In this document: one piece after another, positions 36,060-47,600 of the stretch | Layout of the letters: every line of letters begins with the position of its first letter | How positions within the stretch are numbered: the stretch's first letter is position 1 | NCBI GenBank assembly: GCA_033063855.1 | Contig: CP093829.1 | Location: 16,089,537-16,153,536 of the forward strand | Reading direction: 5' to 3' | Origin: Smittia aterrima | Lineage: Eukaryota > Arthropoda > Insecta > Diptera > Chironomidae | Length of the DNA stretch: 64,000 bases | Position numbers and translations under genes: made by a program | Notes under the pieces: generated by a model | Databases searched by the model: none | The model's input: only the letters and a program-made list of their open reading frames with translations | Told to the model about the DNA's origin: nothing

Positions 36060-39000
36060 ATCGCATTAGATAGCACATAATTCAACATGCTGTGCGATGG
36101 TAGAAGGCCAAGCGTAATCATTCGAAGTCATGGAATATTTCTCTGTGACATTCGGTGTGGCCAAGCAATTTTTTATGTTTGTTGTCACGGGAGGACAAAA
36201 AAAGGGGATGAAAAAAATATTTAAAATGGTTCATCAGCTTTTGCATTTATTTTATTTCTGGGTTTTATGAATCTGAAATCCAGGCTATTATTGCCCCAAA
36301 TAAACGTCCGTTGTTGCTGATGGAATCCCGAGAGGGAGCAACGTTGATGAATTTCATAGCTTTCGTTGCTTTCGTATGCAATTTATCAAACGGAAAAAAG
36401 CGGCACGAGCCAAATAAAACTTTGAGAGATGAAGGAGAAATATCTTTTTCTTCAAGCTCCGCAAATCTTTTTCCCAAATAAATTTACTGTATCAATTGTA
36501 ATCGTAAACATCATTGCAGCGTGTCATGAATGATATGAGCTCTTAATGTTTGCTTATTTCATCTATTCATCTTTAGATATTTTATGGTGTTTACTGCACT
36601 GTATTGTGCTATAAATTTTCCCTCTTGTTATACAATTTTCCTTATCCGCTTTGAAAAGAACTTTTCTTTTTTCGCTCAGGCTCTGTCAATATGATTTTCC
36701 ACATGCTTCTCCATGTGTGTCAAGTTTTTACGGGTTGAGAAATCTTTTTGCCTCGAACATTCCATCGAAAAAAAGAAGCAGAGAGAGAAGGAAAAGTTTC
36801 TCCTTTACTTTAAGGAGCGAACATGAGAGAAAACAAACAAAGTCTTGCGATGAAATGAAGTAAAATGCTGACGGTGCTCGAAAAAAAACACATGATCGCT
36901 AGTGCTCATGCGTATCAACTGGAGTGTATTGGATTGGTTTGTAAGTCACGTAACTTTAAAAATCTTCAAGCTGTCGATTTCAGAGAAGATAGCAAACCGA
37001 AGTTCTAAACAACTCCTAATCACAATTCCATCATGATGCACCCTCGTTCGCTCTCTTGGGCGGTTGTTTATTTAAACAACAGCCATATCAACATAAATTA
37101 TGTAATCATAACAAAACAACAAGCCGTTGTCAGAACGAAGCAAAGTGGCAGAGAAAGAGAATGTAGAGTTTCGTGAGCATTTGCATGCCACATAATAAAA
37201 TGAGATTTTGCGAAAGAGTTTCGACTTGTTAATAAATTTATTGAGCAATAAACTTTTTCGAGCGGTTCGCACATGAGTAATTGTTACAGCAGTGCTCGAG
37301 TGAGGTTTCCGAAACATTACGCATAAGTTTTCGCTTGAAGAATGATTTAAGAGGCTTCGCTTTGTCGGAAGAAGTTTCAAGCGACGACGTGTCAAAACAC
37401 TTTTTAAGGAGCAATAAATAAATTCAATAATTTGAAATGTGAGTTTCCCCTAGTTCCATCCGGAAAATGGAAATTTAAAGCGGGGAATCATTCGGGACCA
37501 TTAAACGTGATGAAAAGGAAAACGGTCGTCAACAGATTCTGCGGGAAAAAGCAGACGACAGAGAATCTTATGCAAATTATCATAACTTTTCGATTCAATT
37601 ATGCGAGAAAAGCTCGGGAGAATCGTCTAAACGTTGAAATTGAGAGAAAATTTCTAATTTTACACATGACCTGACGAAGGGTCCATTAAAGCATTGGCCC
37701 CGCACGGAACGCGATAAATAATTTAAATTTATCTCCCGACAGGAGACTCAAAGGCATGTTCCCAAATAGAAATAGCAAAGTCTATCGATTTTTTACGCGC
37801 CTCGTAATTACATTTCATCGCAAGGAATATTCTGGATTGAGGACAGGCATGTCGATCTTGATAAAGAAAGAAAACATTTTCTTCTTTCCATCAAAGCTCA
37901 AAAATGGCTTCTCGTACGGGATTCCATTTCAAATCTCCAACTTAGATTGAAGCTCGGTCATTGAATCTCCATGATTGCAGTGTAATTTCCTGTTTATGTT
38001 ATAACACTTGCAAAAGCCAGAAAGAGGATTCAATTTTCACTATCGAGATGCTCCTAATCACCGGATTTTATCGACTTTCGCCCCTTCAAAAAAGTTGATA
38101 GTCAGGTCAACAACATTGCAAGGATTGATTTCTATTTCATGAAAGGTTTTCTACATCGATGGATTTATCGGTGCTTTGGAGAAGGTATGCCACGCTCAAA
38201 TTGATAAACAATTTCCATCGATTTAACGTCGAGGAAACATTATGCGATATCAATCCAATTAAATTAAATAGATTCAGAGGAGGAAGCATCTTCTACTTAC
38301 TTGAGAGTCTTGAGATCTAAGTAAATTTGTTACATAATTAATTTCCCCTGCCACCTACTTTCGGTATTTTCAAAGTTACACAAACGTCGACAGGGGTTGA
38401 GCATAATTGACTGTCGCTTAAACTGTCTCATAGAATGTCGCGCGTCGCGCGAAAGCTCTTATGAGTGACAAGGATTTCATGTCGCAATTAAAATTGCCAT
38501 TCCATACAATCAGAGATTTATGACTCAGTTGCGACGTACGATGTGATTCATTAAATTTCGACTTCGTGACTCCGACAGTTGAGCTTCTTGGTTCGTGCGA
38601 CTTCGTCAGGAAAGTGAAATAAATCAATTTTATTGTCAATGTTATGTGTGAATGACTCTTCGTTCTTGGAGGGCGTCGAAAGGCAACTAAGTCACATGTC
38701 TTTGAATGGAAATCCCGATGAGCGTTTAACGATTTAAACCGGAAACTTTTTATCTCTCTACTCCCACGATGGGAGTTATGGGCAGTCACGTGAATCTCAA
38801 ATATTTATTTAAAAAAAAAGCTTTTGCGTCGTCAGGTGTGTCGAGCAAATGAAGCTCAATAAATTCATGTACTTTTATTATTTTAATAAAGATTTATTGC
38901 GGCAATTCTGAAAGACTTTAAACGAGCTCCGGCTCAACAAAAAAGGATTAAAACTCCAGGAATTAGGATTTTATTTCACTCAGGATGGCAGAAAGTTTTT

Positions 39001-41496
39001 ATGTTGAATTTTTTTTATGTGAATGGAAATTTTATGCGCGGAAATATAAAATTAGGGAAACGAGAGTGCTTTGGATCGATGCTTCGGATTCATTCGTGCA
39101 CTCATAGAACTGGAGATTAAAAGATTTAAGTGCAGCAGATTTATTTTTAGCTCGAGTTGTCAAAGCTGCTGAGTTTAATTGAAATTTTTCACAAGGATTC
39201 TCTTTTATTTACAACTTTGAGTGTAAATTTTCTGTTTTCACAGCATCAGCGTGTTGAAAAATTATGAGCGAGAAGCATACGACAAGAGACTTTTATCATT
39301 AGAAGACAGATGTTGATTAAAAAAATAAAATGAGAATCGTTTTGATTATACAAGTGCCATGAGCTGGTGGAGACTTTTTATAATTACTACAAAAGATTCT
39401 GTGGTTTAAATATTTTTGCATTTTAAACAGATTGCGCTTTTTTTTGTCACCGAAGCTAACTGGGAAATCTAACGAAGAATTCTTGAAGCTCACAAATGCA
39501 AAGCTTTCGAAATTCTAATTAAAACAAAAGCCATCGTCATTGCTGCATGTTCTGCTACTTCTCTAACCCTTGGGATTAGATAAAGCTCCGATTTAGACTT
39601 TAAAAGATTATCGTGAAAAATACTAATTGTTAGGCTTTCATGAAGAGTTCATTGAACTTCCTTTGGGGAGAAAATTGTGTCAATAAAACGAAAGCTTCAT
39701 AAAGCAATTTGCCGAGAGATTGCGTTCGAACAATTTGAGATATCGCACAGTTTTTATTACCATTCGTATGCCTCAAGTAGCAGCGGGAGAGTCCCGATGG
39801 AAGCGAAAACCTGCAGAAGGCTTTCCCCTTTCTTCCGGAGGAAATAAAATACGATCCATAAAAACAATCAGAATTTTCATTAAATGAGATCATCAAACAC
39901 TTTCCATTTAAACGTTGCGGAAGCGTCATCGAAAGAAGATGTTAAGCATTTCCCCATAACGAAGTTTTCATCCCTCGGAAATGAATTTTTAAATGATTGC
40001 AATAAGAGGAAATCTCGTTTGAATTTTCCCCCTGGAAATTGCGAGAGCGTTATCGGATGTGGGTGAAGAGTCTCGCTGAAGCTTTGAACTTTTAAAATCA
40101 TCGAAATCTTCGATAAAAATACAAAATAAAGTGCCACAATTTCTTTCGGATTTTCTCGCTCAGCAAAGTTTTCCGCTTTTTCAAATGAAAGCAGAATATT
40201 AATTTTCGAAATTGATGCTCTGGATCTCCTTGCATCGTTCTCATTAGAAATAATTGCACGTGATTCTACGTCTTCCTTTTGTAAAAGTTTCTTCATCTCT
40301 TAACCCTTCTCAACTAAAAGTCTCTCAATCTCGTCAAAGATGTTCACGAGAATGGCAAAGGATCATTTCGGTAATCCGTTTCGCTCTTTAATTTTTATAA
40401 AACCAGAATTCTAATTAGATTCTTTCGCTACATTTTCTTCTTTCGCGCTGAACTTTTCACTGTAATTACAAAACGGGTCATTTAATATTTTGGGAGAAGG
40501 AAAGCTCTTTTGAAGAACGTCATTAAGTCGTAAAAACTCCTTGACATCGCAAAACTAAAAAGTTTTCTCGGCAGTTTCCCTTAATTCTAACAGGAAAAAC
40601 TAATTAGTGGAAGCTCAAGAAGCACGAAAATTATCGCGAATATATTCTTCAAGTTTCTCCATCGTTAAGCTTGGTTGAGACATTCAACAAACAATTTTTT
40701 TAATTAAATGTCTTCCTTCTCCCTCTCGCACTGAATATTTTAATTTTGAAACGTCAAGCGGGCGCGCCAAAGTGTCTCAGGAATTCTCAACTGTTTCTCG
40801 CCTCGCTTTGGCATTCAGATTATGTTTTTATTCTTTACGGCAACGATGACATTTGCCATGTCGCAAGGAATTTATTGTCACTTGTTATTGAGGACGTGAT
40901 TCGTTCCAACAAAGACCTTTGTTTTGCCAAAAACTTTTCACAACAAATATTTCTCGTATTACAAAGTTTCGGTTGATCGCAATCGCTGCATAACATTTTA
41001 GCTAAATGTTATGGCTTTGTTTTTGCCTTGATGCTTTTGACTTTTTCCAAAGCGTCGTTCATTGCAATGTACGCGATACATTCGACAAAGACTGATGAAA
41101 GCCAAGTAGGAAAAGCGGAAGACGCGATATTAATTTTTCATTCTCTTCTTTAATAAGATTATGCTTATTTTCGACATCTCACTATTCATCATCAGGGAAA
41201 CATGTATTAGAGCGAGAATTAGAGTGAATAATTGAAGTGCAAAGAGACGAGAGTATTTTTCTTTTGTACTTAATCTGGATGATAAGGAAGGATGAAGATT
41301 AAGGATTCGGTTAAGTTTTCCTTAACAAAGAAAGATGGAAACATCAATGAGATTATAAATTTTATAGCAAAGAAGTTTATTAGCTAGTTAACAATGATAG
41401 GAAAACATTTTAGAGAATTTTGGAACAAGTTCGAGGGCATCGGGCTATTTTTCTTTGGCTATTATCTCTAGACTTTCTTTGACATTCTCAGATGTG

Positions 41497-41502
41497 TTTA
41501 TT
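41497..41502 (-). terminator. Candidate poly(A) signal of the Fanzor gene
   Basis: TTTATT on the plus strand (AATAAA on the minus strand), about 340 nt after the Fanzor stop. Confidence 0.35.
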
Positions 41503-41840
41503 TTCGTTTGATCTTTTCTTGAAACATCTCATTTGAATAATTTGGGAAGATAAATTTCACAACGAATCTTTCTCGTCTGTGAAACTACTTAATGGTAAAT
41601 CGTCCAATTGCTGTTAATGTTGCTAATACTAATTGAGTGCATCCTCGGAAAGCTACAAATCAAAAGAGAAATCGTTCAGAATGAGCAAAATATGGCAAGA
41701 AATTCGATGGGCTTACGATTTCAGTGTTGAATGGCAAACAGGAGACGGCTTTTAGTTGTTGGTGATAATAAACTGGTGCTGATGACTTATATTGTATGAA
41801 TTAATTGTGATGATCGTAAGATGATTAACTTTTTGAGTTC

Positions 41841-43562
41841 TTAGTTGTTCAAAATCGTTTTTCTGTCGAATATTTCTGGTAATGGCTGATTGAAGTGTTG
41901 CGATCGTCCGCGCGTAATCATATTGTTTGCAGCGTTAACGTCTCTATTGAAAATTCTCGCGCAATAATCGCAGCTTTGCCAGCGTTCTCCGAGTCTTGGT
42001 GTGAACAGTATATGATGACAGACACTACAAATCTTTGAAGTCCGAAACTCGTTTGTGATGAGAACGTGACAACGTTTGACTCGTTGAAGAGCTTCCAATA
42101 GTGGAGTTCTCGGTGTGTGGACATATCCTCGAGCACCAAGATAATTCACTCCATCTCCGAAAAAGAAAACTGAAGTGGCAGTTTTTGGAACAAGAGTTTC
42201 GGCAAGTTTATCTAAAGCACTTCTAGTTCGCATCAATTTGTTGAATTTGAGCGAGCTTATTGCTTTTGACGAATACAAAGTTTGTCTTTTCTCAAGACTA
42301 CTGAGTTGAAAAGCTGCTCTTCGGCGGTAATCTGCGTCGAATTTTGATGGAAATTCATACATTATTTGTTTGATTCTTTCTGATTCTTCCACCTCTCCTG
42401 TGATCTTCTTGAACTTTCGGCCTCGGGCTTTGTGGCCACTTTTCGAGAGGAACATTGAACTCATCACAAGTTTGTTCTGAAAATTTTGATCCTTGTCAAT
42501 GACAACAGTTCCAATAGTCGCTTTTAATCCAGGATCGCCGCCGATTACGAAATCGAAATCTTTTGGAGTTTCTTTTTTCTCGGGTTTCTGTCGAAAGTTA
42601 ATCGAAGCTTTTTGACCGTTTGTACTGAAGGAAAGCGCAAACTTCTTGTTGAAAAGCTCAAGTTTTTTTTCTTTCTTTGGCTTTTCGAAGCGATCAAAAT
42701 TTATGACTCCAGAGAACATTTTTCTTGATTCGATGGCTGTCTTTGGGACCTTTATTGCTTTTTCCTTTCGCACTTTTTTGAACTTATTTAACAACTCACA
42801 GAATGCATCACGATCATAAAGTAAACTTTGATTTCCGTAGTGAATTTCAGGGATGACATCTAAGCATTTCATTCCGCGTGGGATTTTATTTGTGGCATCA
42901 ATTTTCTTTTTCATTAACTTTTGCATTTTCAGCAAGATCGGCACGAATTGCATAGTTTGGATTTTGTGGACGTCGAATGGAAAGTCTTTCAAAATAATTT
43001 TGCCTGCGAGAATATTTGTAACTTTTTCTTCAACTTCCTTAACTTTCAAATTCTTTGAATCTTCGTCAACGTATCTCACGTACTTGACTAGATGATCTCG
43101 CAAGTGAGTTGTGATGTTTGTATAAAAGTTTGTGGCATACTGAACGATTGCGTTTCTGATAACACGAGATCGACTTTTCACTTCATGCTTCTGGATCTTG
43201 TCGCCGTACTTTCCACGGATCTTCTCAAACTCGTCGTTTTTCTCGAGGCACATTTCGCGGTAGAGTTTTCGAAAATAATTTTTATCAAAATTATCGAAGA
43301 ACTCCTCACTGTCTTCTTTCGTGGCATCAAACGTCATCTGATGCATTTTGAAGGCAATAAAGAGCGAGAACTCAAGCATCAAGGCACTCACGATTTTCAC
43401 ATCTTTTTTGATAAGCGGCACAAACTTGCGATACCATCCAAGGTTCTTGAAGAGCTTCTTCATTCCGATCGGCACTGCACTTTCCTTGTATTTAACACCT
43501 TTCTCATCTCCAACGCACTTATATTTGACATCTTTAACTTTTTTAATCTTTTTTTCAACCAT
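41841..43562 (-). CDS. Fanzor: eukaryotic TnpB-like RNA-guided nuclease
   Basis: An intronless frame of 573 aa from a true ATG at 43562. The C-terminal part carries the RuvC fold of the TnpB/Fanzor/Cas12 group: RuvC-I GGDPGLK with D343; the FFFGDG strand (D470) of RuvC-II; TNEFRTSKICSVC with E505, which in Fanzors is thought to replace the usual RuvC-II glutamate; a zinc finger C512-x2-C515 ... C531-x2-C534; and RuvC-III NRDVNAANN with D541. The 340 residues before RuvC-I are Lys-rich and longer than in bacterial TnpB, as usual for Fanzors. Family members cut DNA under guidance of a non-coding RNA made from the 3' end of their transposon. All key residues are intact and there is no internal stop, so activity is plausible. 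No transposase gene is seen nearby, so the carrying element type is unknown. I cannot assign Fanzor1 or Fanzor2 with certainty. Confidence 0.9.
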   Translation of the reverse strand: MVEKKIKKVKDVKYKCVGDEKGVKYKESAVPIGMKKLFKNLGWYRKFVPLIKKDVKIVSALMLEFSLFIAFKMHQMTFDATKEDSEEFFDNFDKNYFRKLYREMCLEKNDEFEKIRGKYGDKIQKHEVKSRSRVIRNAIVQYATNFYTNITTHLRDHLVKYVRYVDEDSKNLKVKEVEEKVTNILAGKIILKDFPFDVHKIQTMQFVPILLKMQKLMKKKIDATNKIPRGMKCLDVIPEIHYGNQSLLYDRDAFCELLNKFKKVRKEKAIKVPKTAIESRKMFSGVINFDRFEKPKKEKKLELFNKKFALSFSTNGQKASINFRQKPEKKETPKDFDFVIGGDPGLKATIGTVVIDKDQNFQNKLVMSSMFLSKSGHKARGRKFKKITGEVEESERIKQIMYEFPSKFDADYRRRAAFQLSSLEKRQTLYSSKAISSLKFNKLMRTRSALDKLAETLVPKTATSVFFFGDGVNYLGARGYVHTPRTPLLEALQRVKRCHVLITNEFRTSKICSVCHHILFTPRLGERWQSCDYCARIFNRDVNAANNMITRGRSQHFNQPLPEIFDRKTILNN

Positions 43563-43702
43563 TGCGACGCTTTACGATCTGCTCGTTTGCAAATTTTGTA
43601 AAATACTGAATTCGTTTTTCCGAAATTGCGCCAATATGCGTAACTGACGGTTGGTTTTCCCGGAAATTGGCGGTGTGTTAGTAAAAACGGACGATCGCTC
43701 AT
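43561..43702 (-). other. Upstream open frame overlapping the Fanzor start in another frame
   Basis: A frame with ATG at 43702 (MSDRPFLLTHRQFPG...) runs through the Fanzor ATG, which lies in the other (-1) frame, and closes at 43460. The overlap is an A-rich run (GGTTGAAAAAAAGATT), and both frames are Lys-rich there. It may be an N-terminal part separated by a frame change, an upstream regulatory frame, or chance. Confidence 0.35.
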
Positions 43703-43825
43703 TAAATTATAACAAAAATTTCTTTTTTGATCAAATAATGTGCAAAACTTAATTTAATTAACAAAAAACTATTGCAAAACGAAAGGAAATTCATATTTCA
43801 ATAGGAGATTAATAAAAAAAAAACT

Positions 43826-43903
43826 TGAGAATTCTCTGGGATCGAACCGAGGAAAGTCGGAACAAAAAATCTTGACCTTAGATCATTCGGTCATCAGCGC
43901 TCT
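43826..43903 (-). repeat. Degenerate tRNA-like sequence (Leu/Ser type) followed by T9
   Basis: On the minus strand TGACCGAATGATCTAAGG resembles the D-arm/A box of long-arm tRNAs, and GGTTCGATCCC (43838-43848) the B box. A run of nine T follows directly, which would stop RNA polymerase III. The acceptor and T stems do not pair well, so this is a tRNA-derived relic or SINE head rather than a working tRNA. Confidence 0.45.
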
Positions 43904-43995
43904 GACATTAATCTGACAAAATTCATCCTTATGATGCAACAGACATTTGTGTTAGTGAAGGTTTTTTTTATCGTTGTATGCAATTTAAGTAAACG

Positions 43996-44460
43996 TTTTA
44001 GCCGAATGTCCAACACAAGAGAAACTTGTAGAATGTTTCACACGACTGCAACCTGCTGTAGTCTTGGTGATCGAGGTTCAAATCCCCAAACATTGGTTTC
44101 GAAAGCTTCACAGTAGCGAATGCGGAAATTCAAACTATAATTAGCAGATGGTGTTCTGGCTAAGCTTTGACCTTCGGGTGTGGAGCTATAACTGCGCTGT
44201 GGGGCCCACCTTCGGGTGTTGGACAATGTCTCAGCGGGCTCGTTTATAAGAATTAGCACAGTTCTCTGTGCTAACATCTTCAGAGTCGCAGACCTGGCAT
44301 AGCTCGGAGAAGTGCAACGGTCGATCTTACGAGAGGAACCAGAGCCGCTTCGTAGTGTCTTAAAGCCAGCTTATCTGCCAGTTTCTCTTAGGAAATTTTT
44401 TGCTGATTAGTTAATCAGCGCTTTGTTAATCAGCGCTTCTTCCGCTTCTTTTTTTTTCGC
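43996..44460 (+). repeat. Candidate tRNA-derived SINE
   Basis: TTAGCCGAATGTCC (A-box-like, from 43998) and GGTTCAAATCC (B box, 44075-44085) form a tRNA-like head. A less A+T-rich body follows with a duplicated CCTTCGGGTGTGGA / CCTTCGGGTGTTGGA segment and a perfect hairpin at 44253-44274. The tail has two copies of TTAATCAGCGCTT (44411-44423, 44426-44438) and ends in a T-rich run near 44450. This is the normal plan of a SINE, but the copy number is unknown. Confidence 0.45.
44253..44274. repeat. Perfect 9-bp hairpin with a 4-nt loop
   Basis: TTAGCACAG, loop TTCT, CTGTGCTAA. It lies inside the SINE-like body. Confidence 0.7.
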
Positions 44461-44657
44461 CACACGAGACTTGAAAAGGAAGACTGGGAAAAATAGCCTT
44501 GACTTGTGGGAATTAGGTTAGCTGCAGAAGACAATTGATTAAATCAACACAAAAAACCTCTGGCGGTATCAATTTTTTTTAGATCTATGAGAACATTGTC
44601 AGTTGTGGAAACTTAAAGTGACAAATAAGATAAAGAGCCAAGCATAGCGCTGATTAA
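44411..44657. repeat. Direct and inverted copies of TTAATCAGCGCT
   Basis: Two direct copies 15 nt apart (44411, 44426) and one inverted copy AGCGCTGATTAA at 44646-44657 frame about 210 nt. The 9-base core ATCAGCGCT also occurs at 43893-43901. They may be the ends of a small element. Confidence 0.5.
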
Positions 44658-47600
44658 CGAAACCACTACCAGCAGAAAGCATTTGCATAAACTCGAAAAT
44701 CCTCATCGTCAATGTACGTTCAGCATTGTGTTGGCAACGGAAACTTTGTTGGAACAAGAGCATTTCATCAACAAGAGTCAGTGAAAACTATTTTCACGAG
44801 AAAAATATTTTGAATTCATTCCTGAATATTTTAGTTACACAAAGTTTTAGAAGCCACAGAGTGTGCCAGTTTGAGGTTAGTGGAAGTTTAAAGCATCAAA
44901 GGGATTTTCATCAACGTGAAATGCTTGATTTCTTAGTTTTCATCTTCTTGGAAAAGTTACTCATTGCATAAATTAAATTTATTCGACGAATAAAAACAAA
45001 AGTTTTTTTTTGAATAACTTGAAACAGGATTTTTTTGATTTAAAATTCAATAAGTTTCGGACGAAAGCAAGAACTTGAAGCCACTTAGGAATCGTATTCC
45101 TTTTGAATGGAGACTGCAAAGTTTTTAGTTCGGTGAAGAAGCCACTCGCTTCAAGCAGTTTTTAATGGAATATTAAATTAATAGAGAAACTCAATATGGA
45201 AGAAGCCAAGCTCATTGCGACACCTTGGCAGAGTGAAAATCCAGGACAAGTGCCAAGATTGAGGGAAAACCTCGAAATGGAGGAAAATCGACGATAATGA
45301 GTTCATTTAAAACGTTAAATGCAAAACAGCAGCGGCTGTCGGTAAAATTTATTTTCATGGTTTCGTAGCGAAGCCTTCACACTCAATTGAGCGAGATGAA
45401 AAACGTTGCTCAAGCGAGACGTCTGATGCAGAATTCGAACAAAGTTGCTAGTTCCGAGAAGCTCTGCTCTGCATAAAAGTGAAACATAAATAAAGGGCAA
45501 CGGACGGATTAAATAACAAATGTTCTGAAAAATGCAATGAACCAGTTTCGAAGCGAAAACAATGTGGGTTGATCAGAGAACCGCAGTCATAACAAAGAGC
45601 AAAGAAACTGATTAACTCATTACACAATTCGTCTGGTTGAATCTATTTAAAGAGAAATATCCACTCGTGGAGTCGAACACTTGTTCAGTCAGTTGCAATA
45701 TAAAATCCAAGAAATTTCTGATGAAGAAATCATTTGTGAAAATATTTGTTTGATCTTCCGAACGATGCAAAAAAAAATTAGCTACAAACGACTTCAAGTG
45801 CTCTCATTATTTTCATATTGTTCACTGTTTTTTGCAACAATAAAGAAATGATAAATCACCAAGTGCGATGTTGCCAGTTGAATATTTCGCCTTCATTTCC
45901 CATCAGGTGACTTTTATTTCTCTCGGCTTTCCTTTCATTCTTCCGGTTCATGTTGCGTTCGACTAACTCATAAATATTTTAATATAGAAACTTTCGTCTT
46001 CTCTTCCTTTTTTCCTTCCTCCAGCAGCTCACTTCACGATTAACTAAACGCTTCGTAAAATCAAAGACACATCGTCGACGAAGATCCCTCAGCGCTCATG
46101 CATACTATGAGGGAAAAGCGTATTGCGACGAGACGAGATGTAATGTAAAGTAAATAAAGTTGGAGCATATTAAAAGATTCTTCTTTCCTTTTATTTTTAG
46201 CAGCGTTTTTTCGAGCGGAATTTTTTCGTTCGCAACTCTACGAGGAAATATGCTGCTGGTTGGGAAATCGCATTCTCTCGTCGGGGAAATCGATTGTTGT
46301 GAATTTGTCAAAGGCCCGCGGCGCTTTTCATGAGATCTATGACAGGTTGAGCACTTGTTTTAACTCCGATTTTCTTTTCATCATGTATCAACATCAAATA
46401 AATGAAAAATTAGAGCAGAGAATCGTAAAATGCGAACAATAAAACGGCAGATTACATTTAATTGCACTTTGTTCTCACACACAAAATTTTCTTTGCTCAT
46501 GTCAGAGATAGAAAACATTTTTAATCTTCTACTATGCTACAAGGGAGAAGTGAAGTTTACTGTTGCGTTTCGAATAAAACTCGCTTCTGACCAATAAAAA
46601 GATTTAAAGCTTAGCAATCGTCACGTCGATAAAAATCACACACTTTTCTTTAAGACTTCTTCTCAAAAACTCTTTGAATCTTTCGTGTCGCAGAAGCAGT
46701 AAGCCTCATTTCGGAGAAGCCAGTGAAGAGCGAAACATCCACATCAAGATGAAAATGATTTAGATTGGAACATACATTTTTATGACAGGTTCTCATGTAC
46801 ATTGTGAAAATTGTTCTCTTAAAAGTTTTTATGTTTGCCAAATTGGGTGAAGAGAACGAGTTCGTGTGTGTGTGTTTGGAAAAGTATTTTTGTGCTCAGC
46901 CTCTTGATTTTATGTGTGATATTTGTGAAATATTTCTCGGCAAAATCAATAAAATATCTTTTCATTTTTTCCGGGGAGAGGAAAATCGTAAAAGTTTGAG
47001 TTGGATCCTGAACAAAATCCTGAACAAAATCATGTAACCAGCAGATAAAATGCTTCAAACTGATGAATTCCCAAAAGCAAAAGATCTTTTGCAAAAGACT
47101 GATGAATCTTTAAAATAAAGTTTACTCGATTGAATTGAGATAAACGAGAAAGGTCAAAGACGTTGAAGAAAGTTTGCCTTTGAGCACTTTTTTTACTAAC
47201 AAGTTTCACTTTCAATCTGCGGTGTGGGTAATCAATTTCTCTCGATGTCAAATTGTTTTATGATTACCCGACAAGGAAATCAATCTGCTTGATGGATCAT
47301 GCAAATTACAGACATCAACAAGACCGGTGGGTGAACTGATGCCGCTACCTTCGTGTCTAAATAGCTTCGCACGTTTAAGATTATAGTTTTCCATCCATGA
47401 CTAATCAAAAGTGCTAAAACATTTACAATCGGACGACGGCCGATACTTTCTCTCTCAGTGTTTACGTGTTGTCTAATATACGTATCACCCACATCACGAC
47501 TGTCATCGGTTTTGACTAAATTTGGTCTGTACAAGCTTTGTCAAAATGCAAAACAAAACAAAAAATGGTTTGAAACGAGGAGATCCATTAACAACAATCT

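Larger units (their letters stand above)
25436..41840. other. Sixteen-kilobase gene desert
   Basis: No gene is supported on either strand. Open frames are short, overlapping and mostly start at non-ATG codons. The word CATAAA (TTTATG on the other strand), a posterior Hox/Caudal-type core, recurs often, for example at 28461, 33146, 33906 and 34354. Two acceptor-led open stretches (33403-33545 and 35961-36059) are the only exon-like signals; both are weak. The part closest to the Fanzor stop (about 41300-41840) is where its 3' UTR and guide RNA would be expected. Confidence 0.6.

Noticed and set aside
38418..38789. 123-codon minus-strand frame
   Set aside because: Non-ATG start and no recognisable feature.
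39880..40296. 138-codon minus-strand ATG frame
   Set aside because: Longest unassigned ATG frame in the deserts, but no domain, signal, splice context or poly(A) link; within chance for this much sequence.
43826..43903. Functional tRNA gene
   Set aside because: A- and B-box-like words are present, but acceptor and T stems do not pair and no clear anticodon arm is seen; kept as a tRNA-derived repeat.
44160..44225. CRISPR-like direct repeats (CCTTCGGGTGT twice)
   Set aside because: Only two short copies, in a eukaryotic SINE-like sequence.
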